A DNA stretch of 64,000 nt from Margaritifera margaritifera (taxonomy: Eukaryota; Mollusca; Bivalvia; Unionida; Margaritiferidae), in the NCBI GenBank assembly GCA_029931535.1, contig JAQPZY010001695.1, positions 1,115,001 to 1,179,000 on the forward strand, written 5' to 3'. Made by a program: the position numbers and the translations under genes. The notes below the pieces were generated by a model. That model ran no database searches, was not told where the DNA came from, and saw nothing but the letters and a program-made list of their open reading frames with translations. Shown here piece after piece: positions 47,611 through 58,547 of this stretch; within the stretch, counting starts at the first letter, position 1; each line of letters starts with the position of its first letter.

Positions 47611-48676
47611 GTAATTTTCTAAATATCGAGTACCAAAAAAAGAATCCATAAAGTATACTCTTTTTTCATATTAATTATACTGGCAAATGGATACTTAAAT
47701 CATAGTTTCACTAATAATTATTATTTCATTTTCATTTGACTTTTGAAATTTCGCTTAACTTCTTGATACATTTTCATGTTGTACTTTCTTGATATAGAAG
47801 CAATTTATGATGACTATGCTGTACTATTTGTTCCATCTGTTATATTTAAAAGTTTACTTCGATCTTGAAAAGTCTGTTTCAAAAAAGCACGTAGGTATTT
47901 TATTTAAAAAAAAAAAATGTTGAGGACACAGATGCAGTATGCTACATTATCGTATATGTCAGTTAAGTAGGACATATTCCAAGGTAGACCTGGCTGGAAC
48001 TCCTTATAAAAAAATATCATGATCAAAAATGATGTCGGCAGACGCTTTGCCTAGAAATAATTATTTGTCAAGCTTGAACCAAGACAATTTTTCTTTAAGT
48101 TTTTGTGGGGGTTTTTGGGGTTTTTTTCTGTTTTTTTTAAATATATTTTTATGTTTTACTTAGTTAATCCATTTTAAAACGTACCATTATGGTGGTTTGC
48201 ACCATTTCACTAAAGAAATATGCAGACTGGTTTTAATTACCATTTCACCACAGTAATATTCAGACTGGATTTAGTTACCCTCTTTAGGCCAAACAAGCCA
48301 CCACAAATTTCAAAATCAACAGGTATTTCGAACTTCGAACAACATAAGTTTGCAGACTACATCTCGCTAACTTTGGCGCCACGAAGTTCACATTATTCTC
48401 TTTGTTTCTTTTAATAAACTTAGAAGAACTTAAACTTTTCATAAACTTTTAAAATTGAGGAAAACTGAAAATCTTTTAACATAGTTATTGTAATAATCGT
48501 TACACAGAAGACCGAAAGGTGACTATTACATTGCATTATATATTTGATAATCCGATTTATTTAAGAATACGGACCGAGCAAGTGAAGCAAAGGTATTATT
48601 ATGAAGCTATATCTTAAAAATGTAATTTCTTACATACCGACTGGTTTGATCATCGATCATTCATTGGAACACATTA

Positions 48677-48852
48677 CCGTATATACTCGCGTAAATCCGA
48701 TACCAACTACAAACTGCATAGACCCAGATCTGCCGTCTCATAATGCCCCGGCCGATCTGGGTCTATGCAGTTGGTAAGGACTAATCAGTAGAACAAACAG
48801 CAGGGTCTATGTCGTTTGCATTTGGACTCAATTTATACGCGAGTATATACGG
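48677..48852 (+). mobile_element. Two-hairpin TIR element, copy 4 (internal deletion)
   Basis: 176 bp with the best-preserved ends of the four copies: CCGTATATACTCGCG left and CGCGAGTATATACGG right, a perfect inverted repeat. TA flanks both sides. Hairpin A is intact; one arm of hairpin B is deleted. Confidence 0.85.
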
Positions 48853-49253
48853 TAATTGACATCTATAAATGTAACTTATTAAATCTATAGCGGGGCAGTT
48901 GATACTGCATCTAATTTGGGCTTTTAATTAAGTTTTATTCAGAAGGCTTCATCTGCGATGGGTATGTGGTCGCCCATCTAAGGTTAATGGCTTTCTCTGA
49001 GTTCTAGAGTGTCCTCGACCGCCAACTAATTTACGCCATCAGCAGAACCTTTAAAAGCGCGCTTTACAAAATTTTGAAACTTCCTCAGCAATCCACCTGA
49101 AGGCTTTTTAATGATATTGATTTGAATGGACACAACGATCGGGTAATATTTTACAAAATTTATAGTATTTTGGGGCATACAATAAAATAACAAGAATTAC
49201 TAAGGGACTGATGCTCTACTGGCCGAAAAGAATTTGCGCGAATACACGGGAAT
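48853..49253. other. No gene seen
   Basis: Unique intergenic DNA without coding signal. Confidence 0.45.
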
Positions 49254-49281
49254 TTTTGTTGTTGTTGTTGTTGTTGTTGTT
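49254..49281 (+). repeat. (TTG)n microsatellite
   Basis: About eight TTG units. Confidence 0.9.
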
Positions 49282-49385
49282 TTTCATTTGTTTTTCTTTT
49301 AACTGCTGAATATTTAAACCAGATATTGCTGAGAAACTCCAACCTACCAAATTTGGTAAAACAAATATTTTCTTATATGTTCAAT

Positions 49386-49542
49386 CAGTGGCGTAACAAC
49401 CGCCCAAGCAACTGCGGGGGTGGGGTGGGGCCCAGAATTCCCATCAAACATGCGAAATTTTATTGGGAGGGGCCCCAGAATTAAGTTTTATGTTTTGCTG
49501 CGGGGTGGGTGGGTGGGGGCAAACTTTCTTGCTACGCCACTA
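49386..49542. mobile_element. hAT-like MITE with CAGTGGCGTA ends
   Basis: 157 bp. The left end is CAGTGGCGTAAC and the right end GCTACGCCACTA, an 11-bp inverted repeat with one mismatch. The interior is rich in GGGGTGG. These termini are those of common hAT non-autonomous elements in animals. Flanking 8-mers do not match well, so the target duplication is eroded. Confidence 0.6.
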
Positions 49543-49599
49543 CGTATGATTTTCTTAAATGCTCACAAGATAAGTGCCGTAGAAAATCTTTGTAATGAC

Positions 49600-50520
49600 C
49601 TTTGACCTTGAACCGGACATGGGTAGAAGACCCTTGAACTTGTCTCAGATATGATCAAGATATACCCACATGCAAAGTTTGGTTCAATCCATAACTAATA
49701 TTATTTGTTAAAGAAACCTAAGTTATTGAACTGGCATAATTCAATAGATTCAACTGATATATACACAAACTGGGTTTGATAAAAAAAATATCCATTTATA
49801 CTTGTTTGTGTTATCATGTTTACAAGACATTACAGATAAACATCTAAGTCAAGACACTTAATCCTGAAATCAATGTCAGAGTGTTGGGTATCAACATGTT
49901 TATTCAAATCCGTTCAGGAGGAGTATTGATAACAATATTTTCAAAATGGTTGCAATGGCGGCCATGTAGGAGGTAAAATCCGTACCATGTTCATTTTAGA
50001 CCAACTAGATATAATAGAAACGATTCTAATAAAAACATCATGTCGATTAGACCATTCGTTCAGGAGGAGTAGACATAACAAGATTTTCAAGGTGGCTGTT
50101 ATGTTTGATATCAACATTTTCATCTAGAACGATCCATATATCATAAGAAGTCTTTCAATGGAAACCCCATGTCAGTATGATCATTCCTTTGATGAGGAGT
50201 AGCGACAACAAGATTTCCAATATGGACGCCTTCGACCTACTAGATGTATCATAATAAGTCTCGTAATACAAATCCCATGTTGTTACGACTATTTGTTAAG
50301 GAGTAGCAGCGATGAAAGATTTTCACGTCAGCTGCCATGGCGGCCTTTTTGGACATCAGATAGGCACAGTTTTCATGTTGAATAATTTATATATCATAAG
50401 GAGTCAGGAGGAATAGTGATAACAACATTTTACGGATGGCCGCCACGGCAGTTATCTTGGATGTCTGAGGGTCACCAATTTCATTTAGGATCAACTAGGC
50501 CTGACGAGAAAACTGTGTGC
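49600..50520 (+). repeat. Degenerate tandem repeat around GTTCAGGAGGAGTA
   Basis: The block TTCAGGAGGAGTA...AACAA(G/T)ATTTTCAAAATGG and then CATTTTCAT(T/C)TAGA recurs about every 130-150 bp (near 49912, 50058, 50190, 50292 and 50405). Words such as TGACCTTTGACCTTGAA and GCAAAGTTTG at the left are typical of dispersed molluscan repeats (from memory). No coding role is seen. Confidence 0.6.
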
Positions 50521-50827
50521 AAAGTTTGATGACTTTCTTTAATGCAAATCCCACACGAATATTGTAATTCTAATTACAATATGGGTTCACTTATTTTGCG
50601 TGTCTGGATATTCTTGATACCAATTTACGAAACATGCGGCATACTAAAAATAAGTACGTCATTTTTCAGCAGACGATGCAATAATATTTGAGAAAATAAT
50701 ATTCTGATGTTCGTGAGAGGAGCTCAAGGGGTAGAGCTCATTGTCTTCGGTTTAAGCATTACAGAAAGCGGAAAATCGTCCGAATTGATTTGTTTTAATG
50801 TTAGTAATTGAACACGGTCTGGAAATA

Positions 50828-50890
<63 letters not shown>
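50828..50890 (+). repeat. (TA)n microsatellite
   Basis: About 31 TA units. Confidence 0.95.
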
Positions 50891-50893
<3 letters not shown>

Positions 50894-51276
50894 ATTTCAC
50901 TGCACTATAGCCTTTGTATACGTTAGCATTTTTATTTGTATTTTAGATGAAAATGATTGCACTAGTTTCATATTTCTCTCAAGATTTGCTAATGCATGCA
51001 ATCATATCGCAATAGGGAGAAATATAATTAACATAGACTGTGTAGCTAGACTAGCATTACCATCTTCATTAGAATACTGGATAGTAGGATCTATGCCACT
51101 TTAGAAATGGTATGCATGCACTGTGCATGCTAAATGCGCACGAGACATTCCCCAGACCATGCAGCAGCATGCATGCACACTAATATATTATATGTGAGTA
51201 AACCAGGCCCCAATGCATATTCGACAGAATCAAACGGACACGTCCTTCAGGTCGACATATATTTAGTGCTCTTCTT

Positions 51277-51351
<75 letters not shown>

Positions 51352-52660
51352 CTTTAAAAGAGTACAAGTCTCTTTTTTTCTCAAGCAGTCTTAATTTGCT
51401 GATTAGTAAAAGAATCATAAAATCTTTCGTCAGTTGGAATTGTAATCGTTTCGAAGCTCATGCTAGATGAAGCCTCTTTACAACAGATCCGAATAACTTG
51501 CTATCTGTATTTGTAGAGACTCCACCAATAAATAAAACAAGAACATAGATGAGACACTGTCCTAACAAATTAAATATAGTTAAAATTAACGAGGCTTCTA
51601 ACCATTTATAAAAGCTGAATTTAAGATCTCAAGATTATTGATCGAGATGTTGCCTCCCATTGGCTAACATTAAAACAATAATAACATCACCAGCAACCAT
51701 TACTCAGACATATGCTGTGCCCATCTTCCCGTTAGATATGTATATATTAGAAATTACTGATGAAAACTACCATCATGTACTGTACTCACTAATTTGCATA
51801 TGCCCGCCCCAGCTGTACACAAAATCGGAATCGATACAGGGGAAATAACTGATTTTGTTTTAATTCAACATAAGCTGAAGGTGTATTATCAGTAGTGTAA
51901 ATTGCATGAATAATAACTCAGTCATTAATAACTCATCGTATCAGTTCGTAACAACTAGAGATAAAGTATTTATATCGGCCTCTTAAGGACAAATTTCTTG
52001 ACAACAGAATTTTTTTTTTAGTAGTCTTTCGTCAAGTAATATAAATAATGAAAGTTCTTCGACACAAAAACAGACACCATTATCATAAACAGACACTATT
52101 ATCACCAACAAAGTTAAACAAAATAGTCAGGTATACCCTACTTAATTGAAATAAATTTATTTACAAAAGTCTTTCCAATTTTTTTTTTTTTCTGTAGATT
52201 TTAGTGATGCAAAAAGTTAGATCTGAAGTACTAGCAAGTAATTTGATGCTTGCACTTTTTGCCAACTGAAGCTGCTAGGTAAGTGATAATGAAAGGGAGA
52301 AATACTAGGTAAGTGATACATTACAGAAAACAAATATGAAGATGGGACCTACAGACCGTAAATAATTTCAATATTGAATGAGTAGTCAAATTTCTACTCA
52401 ACTTTATTCATATCAGATAGCTGGGATGAAAATGAACTATTGAACTTCATCCAAATAAAATTTACTTCGGAAGATAAAGATCAATGTGGCACTGAAGTAG
52501 ATAGGTCTGAAATTGAAAAAGGTTATTAAATTACCTAAATCAAACAGATGCCCGGGATATTTTGGTTTTGTTTTGGACTTCTACTAACATTATTTGTATC
52601 TCATACAAGACGTACAGAGCCTGCGTGTCGATCCCACGATCGAATCATTGCTGCAAAAGT
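50891..52660. other. No gene seen; compound microsatellite
   Basis: AT-rich intergenic DNA with (TA)n/(GT)n at 51279-51350. No coding signal. Confidence 0.45.
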
Positions 52661-52666
52661 TTGAAC

Positions 52667-53245
52667 TTATGCCAAATCTACAAGAACCCTTGTTCTCTTT
52701 CCTGATAGCCTTCTTGCAAGCATCATTAACAATGGCTTGTTAACACTTTTAGGAGTTGCCGAAGTTTTCATTTTTGGTATTGTGTTCCCAGCAGCATTGT
52801 GGAGTAATTTAGTAAATAATAGTATCGAATCTGTTATGTTTTGTATACGATAAGCCGTCCAATTTGATTCGCACAGAGTCTGAAACGTTTGCCAGTCTGC
52901 GTTATTCAATTCCCATCTCTGGCTTTGCCATTGGGATTTGGGTGTATTACCTCCTAAATATATTGAAAAGTGGTCACTACCGCAGAGGTTGCCATCAACT
53001 TCGCAAGAAAAGTAAATTAAATAAGATGGATCACAGGTCAGATCTAGGGACTTGTAGGATCCTGCGGCATGTTGCTGGTAAGGTAATAGACTTGTCGTTA
53101 AAATGCAAAGATTATATTTTGAAACATAGTCCTCTTTTTTGTTTTTCTCTGTCGTTGATATTTTTGCATTCCCAAAGTGTATGGTGGCAATTAAATTAGC
53201 CAAGGAGAACAAATGGTGCTGTTAAATGTTCAATAAGATGGTCAT
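52667..53245 (-). pseudogene. LINE endonuclease fragment (jockey/I-type), minus strand
   Basis: The minus strand shows the end of an AP-type endonuclease. It has NCHHTLWECKNIND near 53180 (after a stop where the family has the Asp of GDFN), then LCILTTS, SLDLTCDPS and the catalytic GSDHF box near 52970. A linker before RT follows, with NNADWQTF and HNAAGNTIPK. No RT follows; the reading stops at 52667. It is frameshifted and inactive. The linker resembles that of the plus-strand element starting at 55262. Confidence 0.75.
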
Positions 53246-53362
53246 ATGAATTTGTTACATTGTCAGAATCGTGCAGTATTTCTCTATACTGCACTGCTTC
53301 ATACTGTACGACACATGTGTCTACAAATAGTATCGTGTCTTAAGAACTGTTGTAAATAAACA

Positions 53363-53735
53363 ATGTGCGCTCATGTAGCAGACGACAGATCTTTTGATTT
53401 ATTAGATTTATCTGTGGATGAACGAAGCAAACTGTTTTAGCCATTTGAAAGTGGAGGTGATAAAGTTGACGATGTGGATGCGTTCATTGAATCACAAAAG
53501 AAACTTTCAACCAAGCAAGCGACTGAACGCGATATCCGCAATGTCCAGCGATGGATTAATGACAACAAACGCGAGACATGCAGTTTTGAAAATATCATTC
53601 TGATCATTTAAACATTTATTTAGTAGAAATGTTCATAACGATTTGTAAATCAAATGGTTCAGACTATGAGATTTGTTCTCTAGAGTTTATAAAAAGTAGC
53701 ATAGAAAGGCATCTTAAGGTCAAGGTCTATCCCAT
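53363..53735 (+). pseudogene. Crypton/KIAA1958-type tyrosine recombinase N-terminal fragment
   Basis: From an ATG at 53363: DDRSFDLLDLSVDERSKLF, a TAG stop at 53438, then DAFIESQKKLSTKQATERDI and RNVQRWINDNK. After a frameshift near 53600 it continues HLNIYLVEMFITICKSNG, SDYEICSLEFIKSSIERHL, KVKVYPISL. This is the core-binding, SAM-like part of the recombinase-derived family that includes Cryptons and the ZMYM2/QRICH1/KIAA1958 proteins: a TxxxT..D...F/W stretch, a small-residue linker, and YEP-TSL..SIxRHL. The catalytic Arg-His-Tyr domain is absent. The assignment rests on motif memory, so moderate confidence. Confidence 0.6.
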
Positions 53736-53825
53736 CTCTCTCAGATACCGCCCATTTTACAAGCCAGTCCAAGCACTAAATTCGAAAAATATGTAACTGA
53801 AGAAGGCGGGTTTTGGTAGAAAAGC

Positions 53826-54345
53826 AAGATCCTGAGATCCAATAAGCCAAGATGACGAGAAGCCTTATTTTCCGCTGGTGCAATGGGCTGTTACACCCAA
53901 GCTGCTTTGCAGTCTTCCCTGTTTTACTTTTATGAGAAAATGTTTGGATTTATAGTACAAGTCATACAGGTCATGTAGCTGGTGTCCCGCCAATAAAGAT
54001 CATGCAAGTGACAGGGCATATAAATATGTCATCTATAGCTCGCAATAACAATGGCAATAAATGTACTTTCCTTTCTGCATCTTGAATTTCCTTAAAACGT
54101 ACTTTCTTAGTTATTGCTGCTAATTAGAATTACACGTGTTTCAAAAATTAGAAAAGTAAGATCCTCCGATCCAATAAGCCAAGATGACGAGAAACCTTAT
54201 TTTCCGCTGGTGAAATGGGCTCTTACACCCAAGCTGCTTTGCAATTTTCCCTGTTTTACTTTTTTCTGTATCTTGGATTTCCTCAAAACGTACTTTCTTA
54301 GTTATTTCTGCTAATTAGAATTACATGGATTCCAAAAATTGATCC
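53826..54345 (+). repeat. Tandem duplication, 332-bp offset, with 140-bp indel
   Basis: GATCCAATAAGCCAAGATGA occurs at 53836 and again at 54168; the following 90 bp and a later 65-bp block (AAAACGTACTTTCTTAGTTA) are also duplicated. The first copy carries about 140 bp (53932-54075) that the second lacks. Confidence 0.85.
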
Positions 54346-54691
54346 ACATCACGAAATTGTATTGCAATCTAGACTACATTTCCAACAGAAATCACATTCC
54401 AAAGGAGAATTTACTGCATTCCAAAACAAAATGAATGTGATATTCCCTAACAAAAATATTTAATCCTGTATCTTCTTGAGAATTTTAGCTAAAAGAATTT
54501 CTTATTCTACCCACCTTATGATTCCAAACTATCAATGGCAATTTGTTTAATTACGGTTGTGTATTTACTTTGGAATCTAGGAGAAATTAAATTACTTTGT
54601 TTCTTGTAGTGTGTCCTTTTTATTATGTTTCTTGTAGTGTGTCCATTTTATTATTCAGGTAGAAAAGCAAAACGATTATATAATAAAAACC

Positions 54692-54809
54692 TTACTACAT
54701 TTGTATAGGAAAAAATGAACTCGTTTTTTTCTGAGCTATACTGCACTCTCAACGTCGTGCAGTATAGCTCAGAAAAACTCGTTCATATTTTCCAATACAA
54801 ATGCAGTAA
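54692..54809. repeat. 118-bp foldback (near-perfect hairpin)
   Basis: The left arm 54692-54746 and right arm 54757-54809 are inverted copies with about seven differences. The inner CTGAGCTATACTGCAC pairs perfectly, and the loop is only TCTCAACGTC. It may be a small foldback MITE or a pre-miRNA-like hairpin. Confidence 0.8.
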
Positions 54810-54829
54810 CCCATAATTTCAAAATGGTG

Positions 54830-55170
54830 GCCTAATGTTAATTTCCCGTTAGGGTCGATACATTTTTGACCCTGTTTAACATGGGATTCCCGTTTATGTC
54901 TATATCGCCAACGGTTCTATAAATATTGAGGCCAACCACTTCTAACAATGTAATAATGCAATCCCTTGGAGGTCAACCACTTCTAACAATGTTTCCATTT
55001 TTCTTCGACTATCCAATTTCCCCGTGTTAAATTCTTGTTTGGGCCTATACATTTTCGACCCTTTGAGGTTATAAACTTTCGACCCTAACTTTTCCACGTT
55101 AAATTCCCTTTTGGATCTATAAACTTTCGATCCTTTTAACTATATAAACCCATTTGGGTCTATTTCGTCA
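54830..55170 (+). repeat. Degenerate repeat of GGGTCTATAAACTTTCGACC words
   Basis: Words of the form GTTAAATTCCC(G/T)TTTGG and GTC(G/T)ATA(C/A)A(T/C)TTTCGACCCT recur about five times at irregular 55-75-bp intervals. An internal 30-bp duplication (GGCCAACCACTTCTAACAAT near 54930 and its near copy near 54970) is also present. Confidence 0.6.
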
Positions 55171-55261
55171 CCCATTCCTACCCCCCTGTGGTAGTGACCA
55201 CTTAATATAATTAAAAAAGGGTAACGCACTCAAACCTCAGGATATGTCAGAGATGGAAATT

Positions 55262-58200
55262 TCGAAAGGTAAATTCGACAGCTGATCGTTCGGACAATGT
55301 GGCAATTCAAATGCTCTTATTTACTAACATACTCCAGAATGTTGCTGGGGATACAATACCAAAGACTTCAGCAATTCCTCAACTTGTCAAGAAAACAGAT
55401 TCTCGCAAGTATGCTATCAAAGAACGAAGAAAAGTCCTGCAGATTTCAATGCGAATCTAACAGTTGTAAAATCTAATAAATACCGTATACACAGATCTAT
55501 AGTTGGGAGTACCATTAGAGAACTCAACTGATAGACACGAAGATTATATGTGTTTAGGTTAAACTCCCGTTCAGTTTAATTTAAATGGAATATGGTACAG
55601 AATATCACTGGTATAAATAAAACAAATGTAATGAGTATCAAAATTAATCGGATAAACTGTTCACTACCTTGACAGAAGTTTTAAATATTTTGGCTGAAAC
55701 ATTCTTCAGCAATTTTAACTATTCCGAAAACTTCCACCATATCCAAAAGCTGATGGAAGAGGTTCCCTTAAATTTTAAATCTGCCAACGCTGAAGATTAA
55801 AATCAACATTTCACTCTCATAAAGGTGCGAAACTCTCTTGATAGGGCACATGACCATTCAACAGGACCAGATTATATCGACTACCAATTTCTGAAGCAAT
55901 TACCTGATGCAGCTCTCAATAAACTACTAAATATTTTCGATAATATTTGAAAAACTGGCGACTTTCCCTGTCATGTTGCGAAGCAACAATGATACCAGTA
56001 CATAAATCTGGAAAAGACCATATAGACACATCAAACTATAGTCTCATACCAATAAGAAGCTGTATTTGCAAAATCATGGAGCGAATCTTAAACGACAGAC
56101 GTCTCTGGTATCTGGATTCCAACAATCAACTATCAGACTTTCAATGTGGATTCAGGCGCAAGAGGAGGACAGTGGACCATCTAGTCAGACTTTGACATTT
56201 GACAGAGGATCTGTCATAAAGAAGGAAACTATAGTTGTCATCTGTTTCTTTTACTTTAAGAAAGCTTATGACACCATATGTATGGAAGTACGGCAAAATG
56301 AATGACTTATTCATCCTACGTCTCAGGGGCTGACTGCTTAATTTTATATCGATCGTATTACTTCAAAAACATAAAAAAAACAAAAAAGAAGAAAAAAGAA
56401 AAGAAAATTTCTGAGTTAATGTAGATATCACCCTTTCTGAAAACTAGCATTAGGATATGGGTGTACCTCAGGCCACGATACTGTCAGTTACCCTTTTGTA
56501 CATAAAAATTAACAACATCGTCAAATGCCCTAATCCAAGAACTAACTGCTTATTACACGTCAACGACTTTAAGATCTGCTATATGTCTAAATGTATGCAC
56601 ACTATCGAACGTCAACGACAGACAGTGCTTAAACAGACTTCCAAAATGTCAAGAAGAAGACGAGTTAACATTGTTTTATGCACTTTTACTAACCGAGCAG
56701 AATTAATGATGACCACAAATTCTATCTTGAAGGTTCTCTAATTCCTGTTGTAGAAGAGATTAAAGTTTTAGGACTTATTCTGGATCATACGCTAACTTTC
56801 CTTCCGCATATTTGATACCTCAGGGACAAATGTCAAAAGGCCACATAATTAATACGATCGGTACCAAAACACAAACAAGGTAGATAGGAAGGTATATCTC
56901 CGGTTATACAGGACTTTAGTAAGATCTAAACTTGACTTTGATTCATTGTGTCGCGTTAGTTTGTAAATCTTAACCGCATATACTTGATCCGATACACAGT
57001 CAAGGAGTTAATCTCTGTCTTGGAGCATTTAGATCTTCCCGTTAGAAAGCATCTATGTTTAGGCAAAATGAACCATCATGTGACCTCAGTCGAAACAAAT
57101 TTACTCTTTAATATGTTATCAAACTATGATCTAATCCATCAAATACGCATATAATTCGGTATTTTGGACTTATAGCAAAAACTTTGTACGATCGGAAAGA
57201 ACGTTTCATTCCAGCTTTTGGTATACAAATTCGCCCTCATCGAAAAGCATCAAAAATCATTCTTGCCAATACTGCAAAATTCGCCATTCTCACATGACCA
57301 CCTTAATTATTAAGACCTCCAAAGATAATATTTGATGTTTTGCATTTTTTTTCAATCCCCTCGTTTTTTAGAGTAAATACGATAAAATTAGAGTCTCCTG
57401 TCCTGGCCTCAATACAGACGGTTTGAAAGATGGAGACAAGGTTAGAGGTGCAGTTGCAACTTCCCACAATCCCATCTCTAGCCGGTTATCTGATGCGGCC
57501 ATTGTTTTTACCGCAGAAATTATAGCCATACTCATATCTTTCACCCAATTTCTAAACCTCTAAACAAAAAATAATAATTTCATAATCTTTTGCGATTCCC
57601 TTTTTACACTGTAAGCCCTAATAACCTCAATTTTTAACCACGCTTTATTATCCCAATTCTTGTAAAAACAGGATTTGCTCATAAAATCTGGAAAACGTAA
57701 TCTGTACTGTTGTCCGCCTAGTCCCATTGGTGTTAAGGGTAATGAGATGTATCAGATAAAGCAGTCCAAACTGTCCTGCAGTCACCCGTTTCTAAATGAA
57801 AGATTCTATGTAACGACTTCAAGTATTATATTACTCGTCATGCTATATTTACCTGTCAAATTAATGTGGAATGAAAACTCCACAAACAAGCTTCAGAACA
57901 TCAAACCCATCATTGGAGAATGGTATCCCTTATATAGAACAAATCGGACAAAAATCTTTCTCGTTACACATATCCTTTCTTTCTGAATCGAAGTTGCCTA
58001 CGGGGATAAGTAAGCTGTTACTTTAGTGGGGAAAAATTAAAACTCAATTAAACGATATTTACTGCATCGTCAATTTTTCGAGTATTCAGTGAAGAATTGG
58101 ATAAGGTACAATTTCCACGATTTGTAAGGGTATCTCTATTCCCTTTAAATACGAATGTATGTTTGGTCTCTGGCCATTGTTAACTAACCCGACTTCAAAT
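55262..58200 (+). mobile_element. Decayed jockey/I-type LINE with RT and RNase H
   Basis: On the plus strand, in order: a pre-RT linker (LQNVAGDTIPK near 55340), RT fingers (ATMIPVHKSGKDHIDTSNYS near 55990 and QLSDFQCGFRRKRRTVDHL near 56130), a palm piece KKAYDT near 56260, GVPQATILSVTL at 56460, and the catalytic box as LLHVNDFKICY near 56550, where the family has YxDD, so a catalytic Asp is lost. Further on are VVEEIKVLGLILDHTLTFLP near 56750, an RNase H part (NTDGLKDGDKV near 57415, VFTAEIIAI near 57510, GVKGNEM near 57730) and the end motif KPIIGEWYPLYR near 57905. Many frameshifts and stops occur. RNase H points to the I-related group. Confidence 0.8.
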
Positions 58201-58256
58201 CAGGTAATGCCCTTTCCTCTCTCAGTATTGGTATGGCGACACATTAGCCTGGTCCC

Positions 58257-58539
58257 CAGGGCCGGCGAAAGTTTATTTAGTGCCCTAAGCGATCCTTCAA
58301 CCTTGCGCCCCCACCCCTACAATTAACTTTCGAAAATGAATATTGTACATTTATTCTTTCCTTCTGTTTTTCTCTTTTTATTTTAAGACGCTTATTATCT
58401 TCTATTTGACGCTATTTCTCTTTCTTTTTTTCATTCATTCAGTATTTTGCCGCCCCCCCCCCCCCCCTCAAAAAAAAAAAAAAAAAAATGTGTCGCCCTA
58501 GACGACCGCCTAGTTTGCCTAGCGGTTAAACCGACCATG
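58257..58539. mobile_element. hAT-type MITE with exact 8-bp target duplication
   Basis: 283 bp between CTGGTCCC (58249-58256) and CTGGTCCC (58540-58547). The ends are CAGGGCCGG and CCGACCATG, the latter matching the first as inverted repeat at 7 of 9 bases. CAGGGCCGG termini with 8-bp target duplications are characteristic of hAT elements. The interior holds poly-C and poly-A tracts (58451-58489) and CGCCTAG words that pair between the two ends. No coding. Confidence 0.85.
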
Positions 58540-58547
58540 CTGGTCCC

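Larger units (their letters stand above)
46058..48676 (+). other. 3' UTR/intergenic; candidate poly-A signals
   Basis: No further gene was found. ATTAAA at 46762-46767 and AATAAA at 47487-47492 (in GTTGACAATAAATTC) are candidate poly-A signals for the vWA transcript. Which is used cannot be told. (GA)n at 47142-47202 and (CT)n at 47562-47606 lie within. Confidence 0.4.
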
